From: Streptomyces cadmiisoli
GTDB taxonomy: Bacteria > Actinomycetota > Actinomycetes > Streptomycetales > Streptomycetaceae
Length of the DNA stretch: 64,000 bases
Direction: 5' to 3'
NCBI RefSeq assembly: GCF_003261055.1
Contig: NZ_CP030073.1
Coordinates: 248,001-312,000, forward strand
The position numbers were made by a program, and so were the translations under genes. The notes beneath the pieces are model-generated. The model was not told the DNA's origin. It saw only the letters and a list, made by a program, of their open reading frames with translations, and searched no databases. Each line of letters opens with the position of its first letter. The first letter of the stretch is position 1. Positions 27,889 to 35,913 of the stretch are shown here, one piece after another.

Positions 27889-29136
27889 TCAGGACACCAG
27901 GCCCTCGGTCTTCTTCTGCAGCTCCTCGGCGAGCGCAGCCGGGTCGCCACCCTTGGCGAGCTTCTCCAGGGTGACGTCGATCTCGTGGGCGACCTGCTCC
28001 CACTGCGCCAGCGGCGGGATCTCCCCGGCGCTGTTCAGCGCCTCCTCGAAGACAGCCACATCGGCGTTCTTGAGCGCCGGCTCGTCCCAGGCCTTCTTGT
28101 TGGCGGGCAGCGACTTGGACATCTCGTACCAGTCCGCCTGCGTCGCCGGGCTCGTGAGGAACTTGGTGAACTCCTTGGCCGCCGCCTTGTGCTCACTGCT
28201 CTCGAAGGTGACGAGGTTGGAGCCGCCGATGATGGAGGCGGGCTGCTTGCCGGCCGGGAGCGGGACCGCCGCCCACTTGCCCTCGATCTGCGGGGCCTGG
28301 TCGGCTATGTTCTGCACCATCCAGGGGCCGGAAGGGAACATCGGCACGCTGCCCGCGCCGAAGTCCTTGATCACGTCATAGCCGGGGGCGGCAGGCGTGT
28401 CCTTCGCCAGACCCTTGTCGAAGTACTTGGCGTACTCGGTGAACGCCGTGACCGCCTCCGGCGAGTCCAGCGCCGGCTTGCCGTCCTTGTCCAGAATGGT
28501 GCCGCCCGCCGAGAACAGGTACGGCGCCCAGTTCTGCCAGGAGCCCTGGCCGCCCGCGGGGTGGGAGAAGGCCCACTTCGTGGAGTCGAGCTTCTTGAAC
28601 GCCTCGGCGAGGGCGAGCTGGTCGGTCCAGGTTTCCGGGGCCTTGGCCACCCCGGCCTTCTCGGCCAGGTCGGTGCGGTAGTAGAGGACGCGGGTGTCGA
28701 CGTACCACGGCACGCCGTAGACCTGCCCGTCCCTCTCGCTGCCCTTCCAGGCGGCGGGGAAGAAGTCGTCCGCCTTGAACGCCTTCGTGTCCACCGGCTC
28801 CAGCACACCCAGGTCCATGAACTCGCCCATCCAGGTGGAGCCGAGCTGAGCCAGGTCGGGCAGCTGGTCGGCGGCCGCGGCGGAAACGAGCTTCTGATGC
28901 GCGACGTCCCAGCCCACCGGGGTCACCTTGACGGTGATGTCCGGGTGCGTTTCGTTGAACTTCTTGGCGATCTCCGCGACCCGCTTGCCCTCCTCACCCA
29001 TGGCCCACACGGTGAGAGTCTGCTTGGCGTCCGCGCCCAACTGGTCGCCGTCTCCGCTGCTGCAGGCCGTCAATCCGAGCGACAATGCCACAGCGGTCGT
29101 GGCGATGGCGGCACGCGACAAAGCAATACGGGACAT
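27889..29136 (-). CDS. Sugar-binding lipoprotein of ABC importer
   Basis: The 415-residue protein starts with a lipoprotein signal (AAIATTAVALSLGLTAC-SSG) and continues as a family 1 solute-binding protein: LTVWAMGEEGKRVAEIAKKF, GVPWYVDTRVLYYRTDLAEK, SWQNWAPYLFSAGGTILDKD and FPSGPWMVQNIADQAP. It would capture oligosaccharides outside the membrane and deliver them to the two permeases. AAGGAGGAG lies about six bases before the ATG at 29136, a strong ribosome site. Two LacI-type palindromes lie upstream (29168 and 29403), implying induction by the transported sugar. Ligand unknown. Confidence 0.93.
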   Translation of the reverse strand: MSRIALSRAAIATTAVALSLGLTACSSGDGDQLGADAKQTLTVWAMGEEGKRVAEIAKKFNETHPDITVKVTPVGWDVAHQKLVSAAAADQLPDLAQLGSTWMGEFMDLGVLEPVDTKAFKADDFFPAAWKGSERDGQVYGVPWYVDTRVLYYRTDLAEKAGVAKAPETWTDQLALAEAFKKLDSTKWAFSHPAGGQGSWQNWAPYLFSAGGTILDKDGKPALDSPEAVTAFTEYAKYFDKGLAKDTPAAPGYDVIKDFGAGSVPMFPSGPWMVQNIADQAPQIEGKWAAVPLPAGKQPASIIGGSNLVTFESSEHKAAAKEFTKFLTSPATQADWYEMSKSLPANKKAWDEPALKNADVAVFEEALNSAGEIPPLAQWEQVAHEIDVTLEKLAKGGDPAALAEELQKKTEGLVS

Positions 29137-29167
29137 GCGAGCTCCTCCTTGAGTACGCGCGTCGTTC

Positions 29168-29181
29168 TGTAAGCGCATACA
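29168..29181. promoter_or_regulatory. LacI-type operator B upstream of importer operon
   Basis: TGTAAGCGCATACA, identical to the site before the GH3 gene, 32 bp before the start of the binding-protein gene, where it would block the promoter or early transcription. Confidence 0.82.
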
Positions 29182-29402
29182 TGATCCTTCAGGAGGCGTT
29201 CGAACTGACGCAAGCGACGATCGGTAACGCTTCTGTAAACATGCCGAAACCTTGCCCGCAGCGGGCTGCCTACGCGCGTACGACGGCAGCAGGCGGCCCG
29301 CCGTGCGCTGGACGCGGTGCACCAGGACGTACGGACCGCTTCACTCCGGCGATGCACGGCTGGACAATGACCGCCGGTAGGGCATCACTGGGACAAGTTC
29401 GC

Positions 29403-29416
29403 TGTATGCGCATACC
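29403..29416. promoter_or_regulatory. LacI-type operator C, upstream auxiliary site
   Basis: TGTATGCGCATACC, a palindrome over 12 of its 14 bases (only the outer pair mismatched), in the gap between the regulator stop and the importer operon. Its centre is 235 bp from the centre of operator B, a spacing compatible with looping by a tetramer or with a second promoter. Confidence 0.7.
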
Positions 29417-29480
29417 GGGTCGGGCCGACCCGAAGTGCGGAGCATGCCGGGTGCCGGGAACCGACCGGGTGCGAGGCTCC

Positions 29481-30527
29481 CTAGACCCCGCACCCGCAAC
29501 TGGCGCGCAGGGCCAAAGTGGTCGGCAGGGTGCGCGAGAGCGCCGGGCGGCCACGGTCGGCGATCCGCGCGACGAGCAACTCCACGGCCTCCTCCCCGAG
29601 TCGGCTCATGGGCTGCCGGACGGTGGTGAGCGCCGGGGTGACCAGACGGCCCAGCGGAATACCGTCGAACCCGGTGACGGCCAGGTCGGTGGGAACGCGG
29701 ATCCCCCGCTCGGCGAGCACCTGGAGTGCCCCCACGGCCATCTGGTCGTTCGCGAAGACCATGCCCTGCGGGCGCGGCCCCTCCCCGTCCAACAGCTCCA
29801 TCGCGGCCTTGCGTCCGGAGAGCAGCGTCAGGTCGCCACGCACCGAGGGCCGCTCGGGCAGCGGCAGCCCCGCCGCGAGATGGGCCGCCTGGAAGCCGCG
29901 GAATCGGGCCTCCGCGTCCGGCGAGTCCTCGGCGCCGCCGACGAACGCGAGGTTCTTCAGCCTGTGGCCGTCGATCAGGTGCCGGGTGAGTTCCAGCAGG
30001 CCGTCGAAGTTGGCCACCTCGACGGCGTCGAGACCGGACGACAGCGGTCCGGCAAGCACGACCAAGGGCAGCCGCCGCGAAACGACGTCCAGCACCGCTG
30101 GCGGAACGTGCTGAGCGAGAATCGCCAGGCCGTCGACCCGCCCGGCCACGTCGGACAGCACCTCCCCCGCCCGGTCGGCATGGGCGGCCGAGATGAGCAG
30201 CGCATAACCGTGCCGCCGCGCGGCGCGCTCCATCCCCCGGATGACCTCGTCGCCGTAGAAACTCAGCTCGGCCTCGTCGGCGTCCGGCGCCGTCCCCTCG
30301 GCCTCCGGATCTGCGAAGTCGGGAAAGCACAGCCCGAGCACCCCGGTCGCCCGGCTGGCCAGCCCCCGCGCGCTCGCGCTGGGCAAGTAGCCCAGATCGT
30401 ACGCCGCGGAAAGCACCCTCTCGCGCGTTGCGACCCGCACCGAGTCGGGCATGCGGTAGACACGGGAAACCGTCGCGATGGACACACCGGCGCGCTCGGC
30501 GACGTCGTAAACGGTGGGATCACCCAT
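29481..30527 (-). CDS. LacI-family transcriptional regulator of the sugar locus
   Basis: The 348-residue protein begins with the LacI helix-turn-helix and hinge: TVYDVAERAGVSIATVSRVY, RVLSAAYDLGYLPSASARGL. A periplasmic-binding-like effector domain follows (GLCFPDFADPEAEG, LVVLAGPLSSGLDAVEVANF, GMVFANDQMAVGALQVLAER, DLAVTGFDGIPLGRLVTPAL). It should repress the importer and GH3 genes by binding the AAGCGCAT-centred palindromes and release on sugar binding. One similar palindrome lies upstream of its own gene, suggesting autoregulation. The ATG at 30527 is chosen because it places the HTH at the very N-terminus, as usual for the family. Confidence 0.92.
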   Translation of the reverse strand: MGDPTVYDVAERAGVSIATVSRVYRMPDSVRVATRERVLSAAYDLGYLPSASARGLASRATGVLGLCFPDFADPEAEGTAPDADEAELSFYGDEVIRGMERAARRHGYALLISAAHADRAGEVLSDVAGRVDGLAILAQHVPPAVLDVVSRRLPLVVLAGPLSSGLDAVEVANFDGLLELTRHLIDGHRLKNLAFVGGAEDSPDAEARFRGFQAAHLAAGLPLPERPSVRGDLTLLSGRKAAMELLDGEGPRPQGMVFANDQMAVGALQVLAERGIRVPTDLAVTGFDGIPLGRLVTPALTTVRQPMSRLGEEAVELLVARIADRGRPALSRTLPTTLALRASCGCGV

Positions 30528-30584
30528 GATTGAGCCGCTGCTTTCGATACCCGCTGAGATTTTCACAGCTGCGCCGTCTGACTG

Positions 30585-30598
30585 TGGAAGCGCATTCA
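30585..30598. promoter_or_regulatory. LacI-type operator D upstream of the regulator gene
   Basis: TGGAAGCGCATTCA, sharing the AAGCGCAT core with operators A and B (C has ATGCGCAT), 58 bp before the regulator start. It is a less perfect palindrome, consistent with weaker autoregulation. Confidence 0.65.
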
Positions 30599-30599
30599 G

Positions 30600-31015
30600 C
30601 CTAGTTCTCCGGCTCCGGGCTGACAACCGGGCCGGCGGCGCGCGGACACCGTCGTTCCCCGCCCCGCTGCGACCGGAACCACGTCCCGCGCCGGTTCGCA
30701 TGGCGCCGGCGCCCACCAACATCAAGCCGCGGAAGCGAATCGCCCCTGGCACAAGGTCACCGCCGCCGGCAAGCTGCAGGTGCCGATCAATCACCCGGCC
30801 AGGTCACGCCGAGATCGGCGACCCCCGGTAGGACCGCCGAAGGTCCCGCTGTCATCACGTGGACAGGGACGGGCGGCATCACTACTGCTTGACCTTGACT
30901 CACCGGGGCCTTCTACAGGAGTCCCGGTGAAGAGTGCCCCGGCAAGCGCCGCCCGGCAGCCCTCTGACACCCCAACAGAAGCCTGTAGTCACCTATTCAT
31001 CGGAGTGAGATCGCC
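30600..31015. other. Intergenic gap between the sugar and lanthipeptide regions
   Basis: No gene is supported in either strand. The segment marks a change from the very GC-rich sugar genes to the less GC-rich lanthipeptide operon. A partial direct repeat (CTTGACCTTGAC near 30890) is present but without a clear partner. Confidence 0.5.
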
Positions 31016-31999
31016 TCACTGGGCCGCTGCAGAGCCGGCCTGTGGAATGTCCGCCAGCATCGTCTGCAAGTCGTTGAGAGCCACACGGCTGCCGAACTTC
31101 GCTGCGACGCCGGTGACGTTCAGAACGATTTCGTCGGCTCCAGCCTGGCGGAACTGATCAAGCTGATGGGCTAGTTCCTCCCCGGTTCCGAAGAGGAACC
31201 CGCCGCCCTCGATCAGCGCTTCCGCGCCAGCTTCGGGATTGGTCATGTCGATGTCGATCCCGGACAGCCTCAGCATGCCGGCGTAGTTTGGCTGGCGCAG
31301 GTGACCGGCGTTGCTGGCCAGTACCAATTGCGTGGCGACCCGGTCCGGTCCGCTGAGGGCGACGGGAACGATCGCGGTGAGGCGAGGCCGGGGCCGCCCC
31401 GCTGCCGTGGCACCGGCGTCGAGAGCAGGCACGATGACGTCCGCCAGATAGCTCGCCGGTGTCATCCAGGTGATCGCTACGTCGGCGATCTCGCCTGCCA
31501 GCCGTGCCATACCGGGGCGCAATACGCCGAGACCGAGTTCGATCGGCGGTCCGGGAACACGCTTCAGCGTCGCGTCACATGTAAAGTGCTTGCCCTTGTA
31601 CGCGATGCCACCATCGTTGAGCAGTCCGCGGACGATCGTGAGGTAATCCCGTGTGGCGCCCAGTTGGCTGGTGTACTCCTCGCCGAGCAGACGGCGCTGT
31701 ACATCGGCAGTACCGGGTCCGTAGCCCACGACGAGGGGGTGCCCCAGGGTCAGGGAGAGAGTACGGGCTTGAAGGGCGGCGTCGAAGGGGTGACGGAACG
31801 GCATCAGGGTCACCCCGATGCCGGCGGGAACCCGAAATCCGCTGACCGCAGCCGCAGTGAACGTTTGGTGGGGGTCACTCGTCGGTGCCTGGCCCTGCCA
31901 GAGCCGGACAGCGTGGCTCATCTGCGTCAGAGCCGCGAAAGGCAGGATCTGCTCGCTGCGCGGCGGCGCGATCGGTGCGTAGATCGAGAAGGTGGTCAC
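31016..31999 (-). CDS. Luciferase-like (LLM class) flavin-dependent oxidoreductase
   Basis: The 327-residue protein shows the bacterial luciferase/F420-dependent oxidoreductase pattern: GIGVTLMPFRHPFDAALQAR, LTLGHPLVVGYGPGTADVQR, LGEEYTSQLGATRDYLTIVR and EIADVAITWMTPASYLADVI. These enzymes use FMN or F420 for hydride transfer or mono-oxygenation. Start is GTG at 31999 with AAGGAG six bases upstream. It is the last gene of the lanthipeptide operon, 119 bp after the second ABC exporter gene, so it may tailor the peptide (for example reduce dehydro residues), which is inference. The cofactor cannot be told from sequence alone. Confidence 0.85.
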   Translation of the reverse strand: MTTFSIYAPIAPPRSEQILPFAALTQMSHAVRLWQGQAPTSDPHQTFTAAAVSGFRVPAGIGVTLMPFRHPFDAALQARTLSLTLGHPLVVGYGPGTADVQRRLLGEEYTSQLGATRDYLTIVRGLLNDGGIAYKGKHFTCDATLKRVPGPPIELGLGVLRPGMARLAGEIADVAITWMTPASYLADVIVPALDAGATAAGRPRPRLTAIVPVALSGPDRVATQLVLASNAGHLRQPNYAGMLRLSGIDIDMTNPEAGAEALIEGGGFLFGTGEELAHQLDQFRQAGADEIVLNVTGVAAKFGSRVALNDLQTMLADIPQAGSAAAQ

Positions 32000-32118
32000 T
32001 CAGTGCTCCTTGCGTGCATCGCTTCGTGTGGTGCGGTTGATTCCCGTCACTGAAAGGTTCCAGCGAGGAAGCACGCTGGACGGGTGCAGCGTGGCCGCAG
32101 CCTGATGCTTGCCCTCCG

Positions 32119-33864
32119 TCACGGAGTCACCGGTCGGCCCGGCCGTTCCCAGTAGCGGAACAGCTCGGCGTATGGCGGTGAGAGGCTGAGCAGTTCGTCG
32201 TGGCGGGCGTGAGTTGCCCGGCCGTTTTCCATGAAGAGGACTTCGTCGGCCCTGGTCGCGGAGTCGAGCCGGTGTGCGATCACGATGAGCGCGCCGGGAC
32301 GGCTCCGGAAAGCGGCTTCGACCGCCGACTCGGTTGCCGCATCGAGGTTACTGGTCGCCTCATCCATGATCACGGTGTGGGCGTTGCTCACGTATCCCCG
32401 TACTAGGGCGACCAGTTGGCGCTCTCCGGCCGTGGAAGTCGTACGGCTCATCGGCCGGTCGAGTCCCTGGCTTCCGGTGAGGAGAAGGTCGGCGCTGAGT
32501 GTCCGGACTGCATGGACGAGTTCGTCGTCGGAGACGTCGTCTCTCAAATAGCGGAGGTTCTCTCGCAGCGTGCCGCTGAACACGTACGCTTCCTGAGGGA
32601 GCAGCAGGACGCGGTGAGTGATGTCCTCCTGGTCGGCTGCGGTGAGAGGAACTCCGGCCCACGCGACGTGGCCGGAAGTAGGGGTGAGTAGACCAGCGAG
32701 TAGGAACGCCAGGGTGGACTTGCCAGCACCGCTTGGTCCCACGACCGCCAGGTGCGCACCGGGGGCGACAGTCAGGTTCACTCCGCTCACCAGCGGCGCC
32801 GCGTCGTCGTCATGGCGGAAAGTCACATCGACGGCGCGTAGGGTACCCGTCTTGGGCAGGGCAGTACCGGGGGCGTAGGTGCGCGGGTGCGTAGTCCTGT
32901 GCTCCGCGAGTCGACGCAGAGCCGCCGACAGTGGTGCCGCTATGCCGGCCGCCGTGCGGGAGAGGGTCAACAGCGCAGGGATGCATCCGTTGGCTGTGTA
33001 AATCGCCGCGCCTACGAGTGCGCCGGGACTGAGCAGGGAGCTTTCCAGCAGACGCGGTGCTGTGCCAATGAGCAAAACCAAGGGGAGGTATCCGCCGATT
33101 GCAGTGGTTAGACCCCGGGCGATGCCACTGCGTGCGACTTGAGTGGCGAGGATACTGTGTCGGTCTATCGCCTCCCTCACGTCCGCGACGGCACGCTGGG
33201 TGGCGTCCTCGGCAACAATGTCACGGATGGCGTGTAGCACCTGTCCTGTACGGTGACTGATCCTTTCGTTCGCCACCACCATGTTGTGGTGCACCGCCGC
33301 TAGGGGTGCGCTCTGCCAGCGCAGCAGGAGCAGTCCGGCCGCAATGGCGGGGAGCACCAGCGGCAGGGTTGGGGGCGCGGTGCAGGCGACGCCAACGATG
33401 GAAGCCGCCAGAGTGACCGACGCGGTCAAACCGGCGCTCAGAAGCGCGCCGGTCATCCGGCGCACGGACTCCACTTGTGAGGTGAGCGCTGCCGCGGCCT
33501 CGTACCGCGGAGGGCTCCAGCCATTTTCCGTGCTCGTGGCAATCACTGAGACCACGACGTCGCGGGTCAGCCGTTCGCGCAGGGCTTCGGCGAGACGCGA
33601 CTGCGCGCGAACCACGTGCTGTTCAGCGCCCGCCTGGATCAGCAAGGTGACGACCAGCCCGCTCAGCCAGGCGGCTCCTGTCCAGGGAGCGTGCGCGAGG
33701 AAACCGTCGTCCACAGCCCGGGAGATCAGATAGCCAGAGGCAAGCGCGGGCATGGACGTCACCGCCGTCCACAGCAGGAGCGAAATGACGATCCGCCGGT
33801 CTGTGGCGAGGACGCGCATCAGCGGTGACAGGAATCCATGGTCCTGTTGGGAAGAGGCAACCAC
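32119..33864 (-). CDS. ABC exporter half-transporter with intact ATPase site
   Basis: The 581-residue protein has an N-terminal six-helix exporter domain (about 20-320) and a C-terminal nucleotide-binding domain: Walker A GPSGAGKST, Q-loop LLPQEAYVFSG, a variant signature STAGERQL, Walker B HTVIMDEATSNLD with the catalytic Glu, and H-loop IVIAHRLDSAT. It likely pairs with the adjacent half-transporter as a heterodimer exporting the lanthipeptide. The GTG at 33864 has AAGGA five bases upstream and lies eight bases after the stop of the preceding gene. No peptidase C39 domain is present, so leader removal must be done by another protease. Confidence 0.88.
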   Translation of the reverse strand: MVASSQQDHGFLSPLMRVLATDRRIVISLLLWTAVTSMPALASGYLISRAVDDGFLAHAPWTGAAWLSGLVVTLLIQAGAEQHVVRAQSRLAEALRERLTRDVVVSVIATSTENGWSPPRYEAAAALTSQVESVRRMTGALLSAGLTASVTLAASIVGVACTAPPTLPLVLPAIAAGLLLLRWQSAPLAAVHHNMVVANERISHRTGQVLHAIRDIVAEDATQRAVADVREAIDRHSILATQVARSGIARGLTTAIGGYLPLVLLIGTAPRLLESSLLSPGALVGAAIYTANGCIPALLTLSRTAAGIAAPLSAALRRLAEHRTTHPRTYAPGTALPKTGTLRAVDVTFRHDDDAAPLVSGVNLTVAPGAHLAVVGPSGAGKSTLAFLLAGLLTPTSGHVAWAGVPLTAADQEDITHRVLLLPQEAYVFSGTLRENLRYLRDDVSDDELVHAVRTLSADLLLTGSQGLDRPMSRTTSTAGERQLVALVRGYVSNAHTVIMDEATSNLDAATESAVEAAFRSRPGALIVIAHRLDSATRADEVLFMENGRATHARHDELLSLSPPYAELFRYWERPGRPVTP

Positions 33865-33872
33865 GGTTGTCC

Positions 33873-35648
33873 TTAGGTTCGGCTCGTTCGCGGAAGCGAG
33901 GAACTGAAGAGTTCGCGATACGCAGAGTGATTCCACAGCTCAGCGTGAGGTCCGACCGCGCGTACGCGGCCGTTCTCAAGCCAGACAGTCAGGTCCGCTT
34001 GGGCCGCGAGCGGTTCACGATAGGTGATCCATACTCGGACTCGGCCTTCAAGCGCCGATTCCACGCTGGCCACCACCTGTGATTCGGTCACCGCGTCGAG
34101 ACTGGAGACCGCGTCATCCAGCACGGCGACAGGACAATTGTGTATGAGCATGCGTGCCACCCCGAGCCTCTGCAGCTCGCCAGCGGAAAGCTGCACATCA
34201 GCAAGTGGTGTGCGCAGACCCAAAGGAAGGCCGCGCACCAGGGAGGCTGCCCGCGCGTTCTCCAGAGCGCTGTTGATGATTTCCCGTGATGGTACGGTCT
34301 CGCGCCCGTAAGTGAGAGCGTCCCAGAGGGTCTCGCCGACCAGCCGGGGGCGTTCAAAGGCAAAGGCCACGTCGCCGGGGCGGACGGCTCGTCCCCTGCA
34401 GGTCACAATGCCACGTTCGGGGGACAGTACGCCGCCCAGAACGAGCCCCAGCGTGGTCTTGCCCGAGCCGGGACGGCCCACCACCGCCACCGACGAACCG
34501 GCAGGAAAGCTGAGGTCGATCGCTTCGAGGGCGCTACGACTGTCACGCGTCACCCACACGTTGCGCAGGCGCAGTTCGTGCGTCGTGGATGTGGGCTGTG
34601 GTTCTACTGTGCCGATCGTGTCACTGGCTTCGTTCATCTTTAGCAGGTCGGACACGCGGTTTGCGCTACTGAGCGTCTCCGGGATGAAGCCGATACCACC
34701 TAGCTGGGAGAGGTAGGGTACGCCGACAGCCATGAAAGCAACCGCTTCCACGAGCTGTCCTGGCTGGAGTCGGCCTTGCACGACGCCGACGCCCGCGACG
34801 ATCAGTACGGCTACTTCTCCCAGCCCAGTGAGCAGCGTTCTTTGCAGGTTCACGCGGCCGGCGACCTGCCAGGTGGCCTGGCCGGCCGTAGCCAGCGTCG
34901 GGAGTGAGGACAGCACCCGGGCTGTCTCCACCCTCTGCGTACGGCTGACCCAGATGGTTGAGATTCCGGCCGTCGCGTCGGTCAGCGCCGCTGACAGTGC
35001 CGACTGAGCGCGCTGGTAGATGCCGAACTCTGGGTAGGACTTCGTGCTCCCCCGGTGCGACAGCAGCAGCGCCAAAGCCGCTGTGCCACACAGGATCAGC
35101 GCCAGCGGGTAGTACAGAAGCCAGAGCGCCACAATGACGTAAGCTCCGCCCAACGCGGCGATCGCGTAACTGATGAACTCGTATCCCGAGTGGGCGACAA
35201 CCTCAGTGCTTCCGAGCAACCGGGACATTACGTCGCCGGCGGGGTGCTTCTGGTCAACAGCATTCTGTGAGGTGAGCACCCGGCTGATGAGTTTCGTGCG
35301 CAGCCAGACGATGGACTGGGCGGCTGACCGAGCGCGGCAGAAACTGGTCAAGGCTGTCGCGAACGATCTGATGAGAACCAGTACCACGAGCCATGGGAGC
35401 ACCCGCGCGCTATGGTCCGTGAATTCGGCATCGAGGGCAGCGCCGAGGACCGAAGGGAAAAGCAGAGACGAAGCGACGCTCGTCAGCGTTCCCACGACAG
35501 TAAGCACGTTCCATCGCCACGCGTGGGCCAGCACTGACCACGTGAGACTGACGGCGTCATCTCGTTCACCGTGCACGGCTATCCAGCGCAGCAGACGCGC
35601 GCTTCGCCGTCGCGAAAGGGCCGCGGACGCGGAGCCATTCCTCGGCAT
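33873..35648 (-). CDS. ABC exporter half-transporter with degenerate ATPase site
   Basis: The 591-residue protein has exporter membrane helices (about 55-310) and an ATPase domain with Walker A GRPGSGKTT and signature LSAGELQRL. Its Walker B reads VAVLDDAVSSLD, with Asp where the catalytic Glu is usual, and the H-loop position reads WITYREP, with Tyr instead of His. These changes are typical of the non-hydrolysing half of heterodimeric exporters, whose partner here is the gene downstream. It follows the precursor peptide gene after a hairpin. GAGG lies six bases before the ATG at 35648. Confidence 0.87.
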   Translation of the reverse strand: MPRNGSASAALSRRRSARLLRWIAVHGERDDAVSLTWSVLAHAWRWNVLTVVGTLTSVASSLLFPSVLGAALDAEFTDHSARVLPWLVVLVLIRSFATALTSFCRARSAAQSIVWLRTKLISRVLTSQNAVDQKHPAGDVMSRLLGSTEVVAHSGYEFISYAIAALGGAYVIVALWLLYYPLALILCGTAALALLLSHRGSTKSYPEFGIYQRAQSALSAALTDATAGISTIWVSRTQRVETARVLSSLPTLATAGQATWQVAGRVNLQRTLLTGLGEVAVLIVAGVGVVQGRLQPGQLVEAVAFMAVGVPYLSQLGGIGFIPETLSSANRVSDLLKMNEASDTIGTVEPQPTSTTHELRLRNVWVTRDSRSALEAIDLSFPAGSSVAVVGRPGSGKTTLGLVLGGVLSPERGIVTCRGRAVRPGDVAFAFERPRLVGETLWDALTYGRETVPSREIINSALENARAASLVRGLPLGLRTPLADVQLSAGELQRLGVARMLIHNCPVAVLDDAVSSLDAVTESQVVASVESALEGRVRVWITYREPLAAQADLTVWLENGRVRAVGPHAELWNHSAYRELFSSSLPRTSRT

Positions 35649-35694
35649 CGGAAACCTCTACTGTCAAGTGCGCTGTGATAGGTGGAAAATCGCC

Positions 35695-35726
35695 CTGGGG
35701 CCAGGGCCGTCCAGCCCTGGCCCCAG
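35695..35726 (-). terminator. Hairpin between precursor gene and exporter genes
   Basis: Perfect 13-bp inverted repeat (CTGGGGCCAGGGC at 35695-35707 and its complement at 35714-35726) with a 6-base loop, 12 bp past the precursor stop. It probably acts as a partial terminator or stabiliser so that precursor mRNA exceeds exporter mRNA, as is common for lanthipeptide operons. Confidence 0.78.
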
Positions 35727-35737
35727 AGGTTGTTCGA

Positions 35738-35851
35738 TCAGAGAGTCCAGGACCGCGAGCAGCCCATGGACGAGCCGTGCATTTCCAGGTCGCCCGGGGT
35801 CTCCTCGGCAACCAGCTGGTTCAGGGACTCAAAAATCTCATCGGCACTCAT
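35738..35851 (-). CDS. lanA: Lanthipeptide precursor peptide (37 residues)
   Basis: A short minus-strand gene with a strong ribosome site (AAGGAG six bases before the ATG) lies 62 bp after lanKC. The acidic, helical-looking leader contains DEIFESLNQLVAEETPG, where FESLNQLV may play the part of the class III leader recognition helix. The C-terminal part, EMHGSSMGCSRSWTL, has four Ser, one Thr and a single Cys. LanKC would phosphorylate and eliminate Ser/Thr and could close a small ring from Ser27 or Ser28 to Cys31. The common class III pattern Ser-x2-Ser-x(2-5)-Cys is absent, so a labionin is not expected. The leader-core boundary is inferred. Confidence 0.82.
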   Translation of the reverse strand: MSADEIFESLNQLVAEETPGDLEMHGSSMGCSRSWTL

Positions 35852-35887
35852 GTGTATCTCCTTGCTCTCATGTGGTTTCTCATCTAT

Positions 35888-35909
35888 CCGGGCTCACGGA
35901 CGAGCCCGG
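35888..35909 (-). promoter_or_regulatory. Small hairpin between lanKC and the precursor gene
   Basis: CCGGGCTC at 35888-35895 pairs with GAGCCCGG at 35902-35909 around a 6-base loop, just past the lanKC stop. It could be an attenuator or an mRNA-end stabiliser before the precursor reading frame. Confidence 0.6.
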
Positions 35910-35913
35910 AAGT

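Noticed and set aside
16003..30527. An ATPase subunit for the sugar importer
   Set aside because: No Walker A/B-containing protein is encoded in this region; a shared ATPase encoded elsewhere is more likely.
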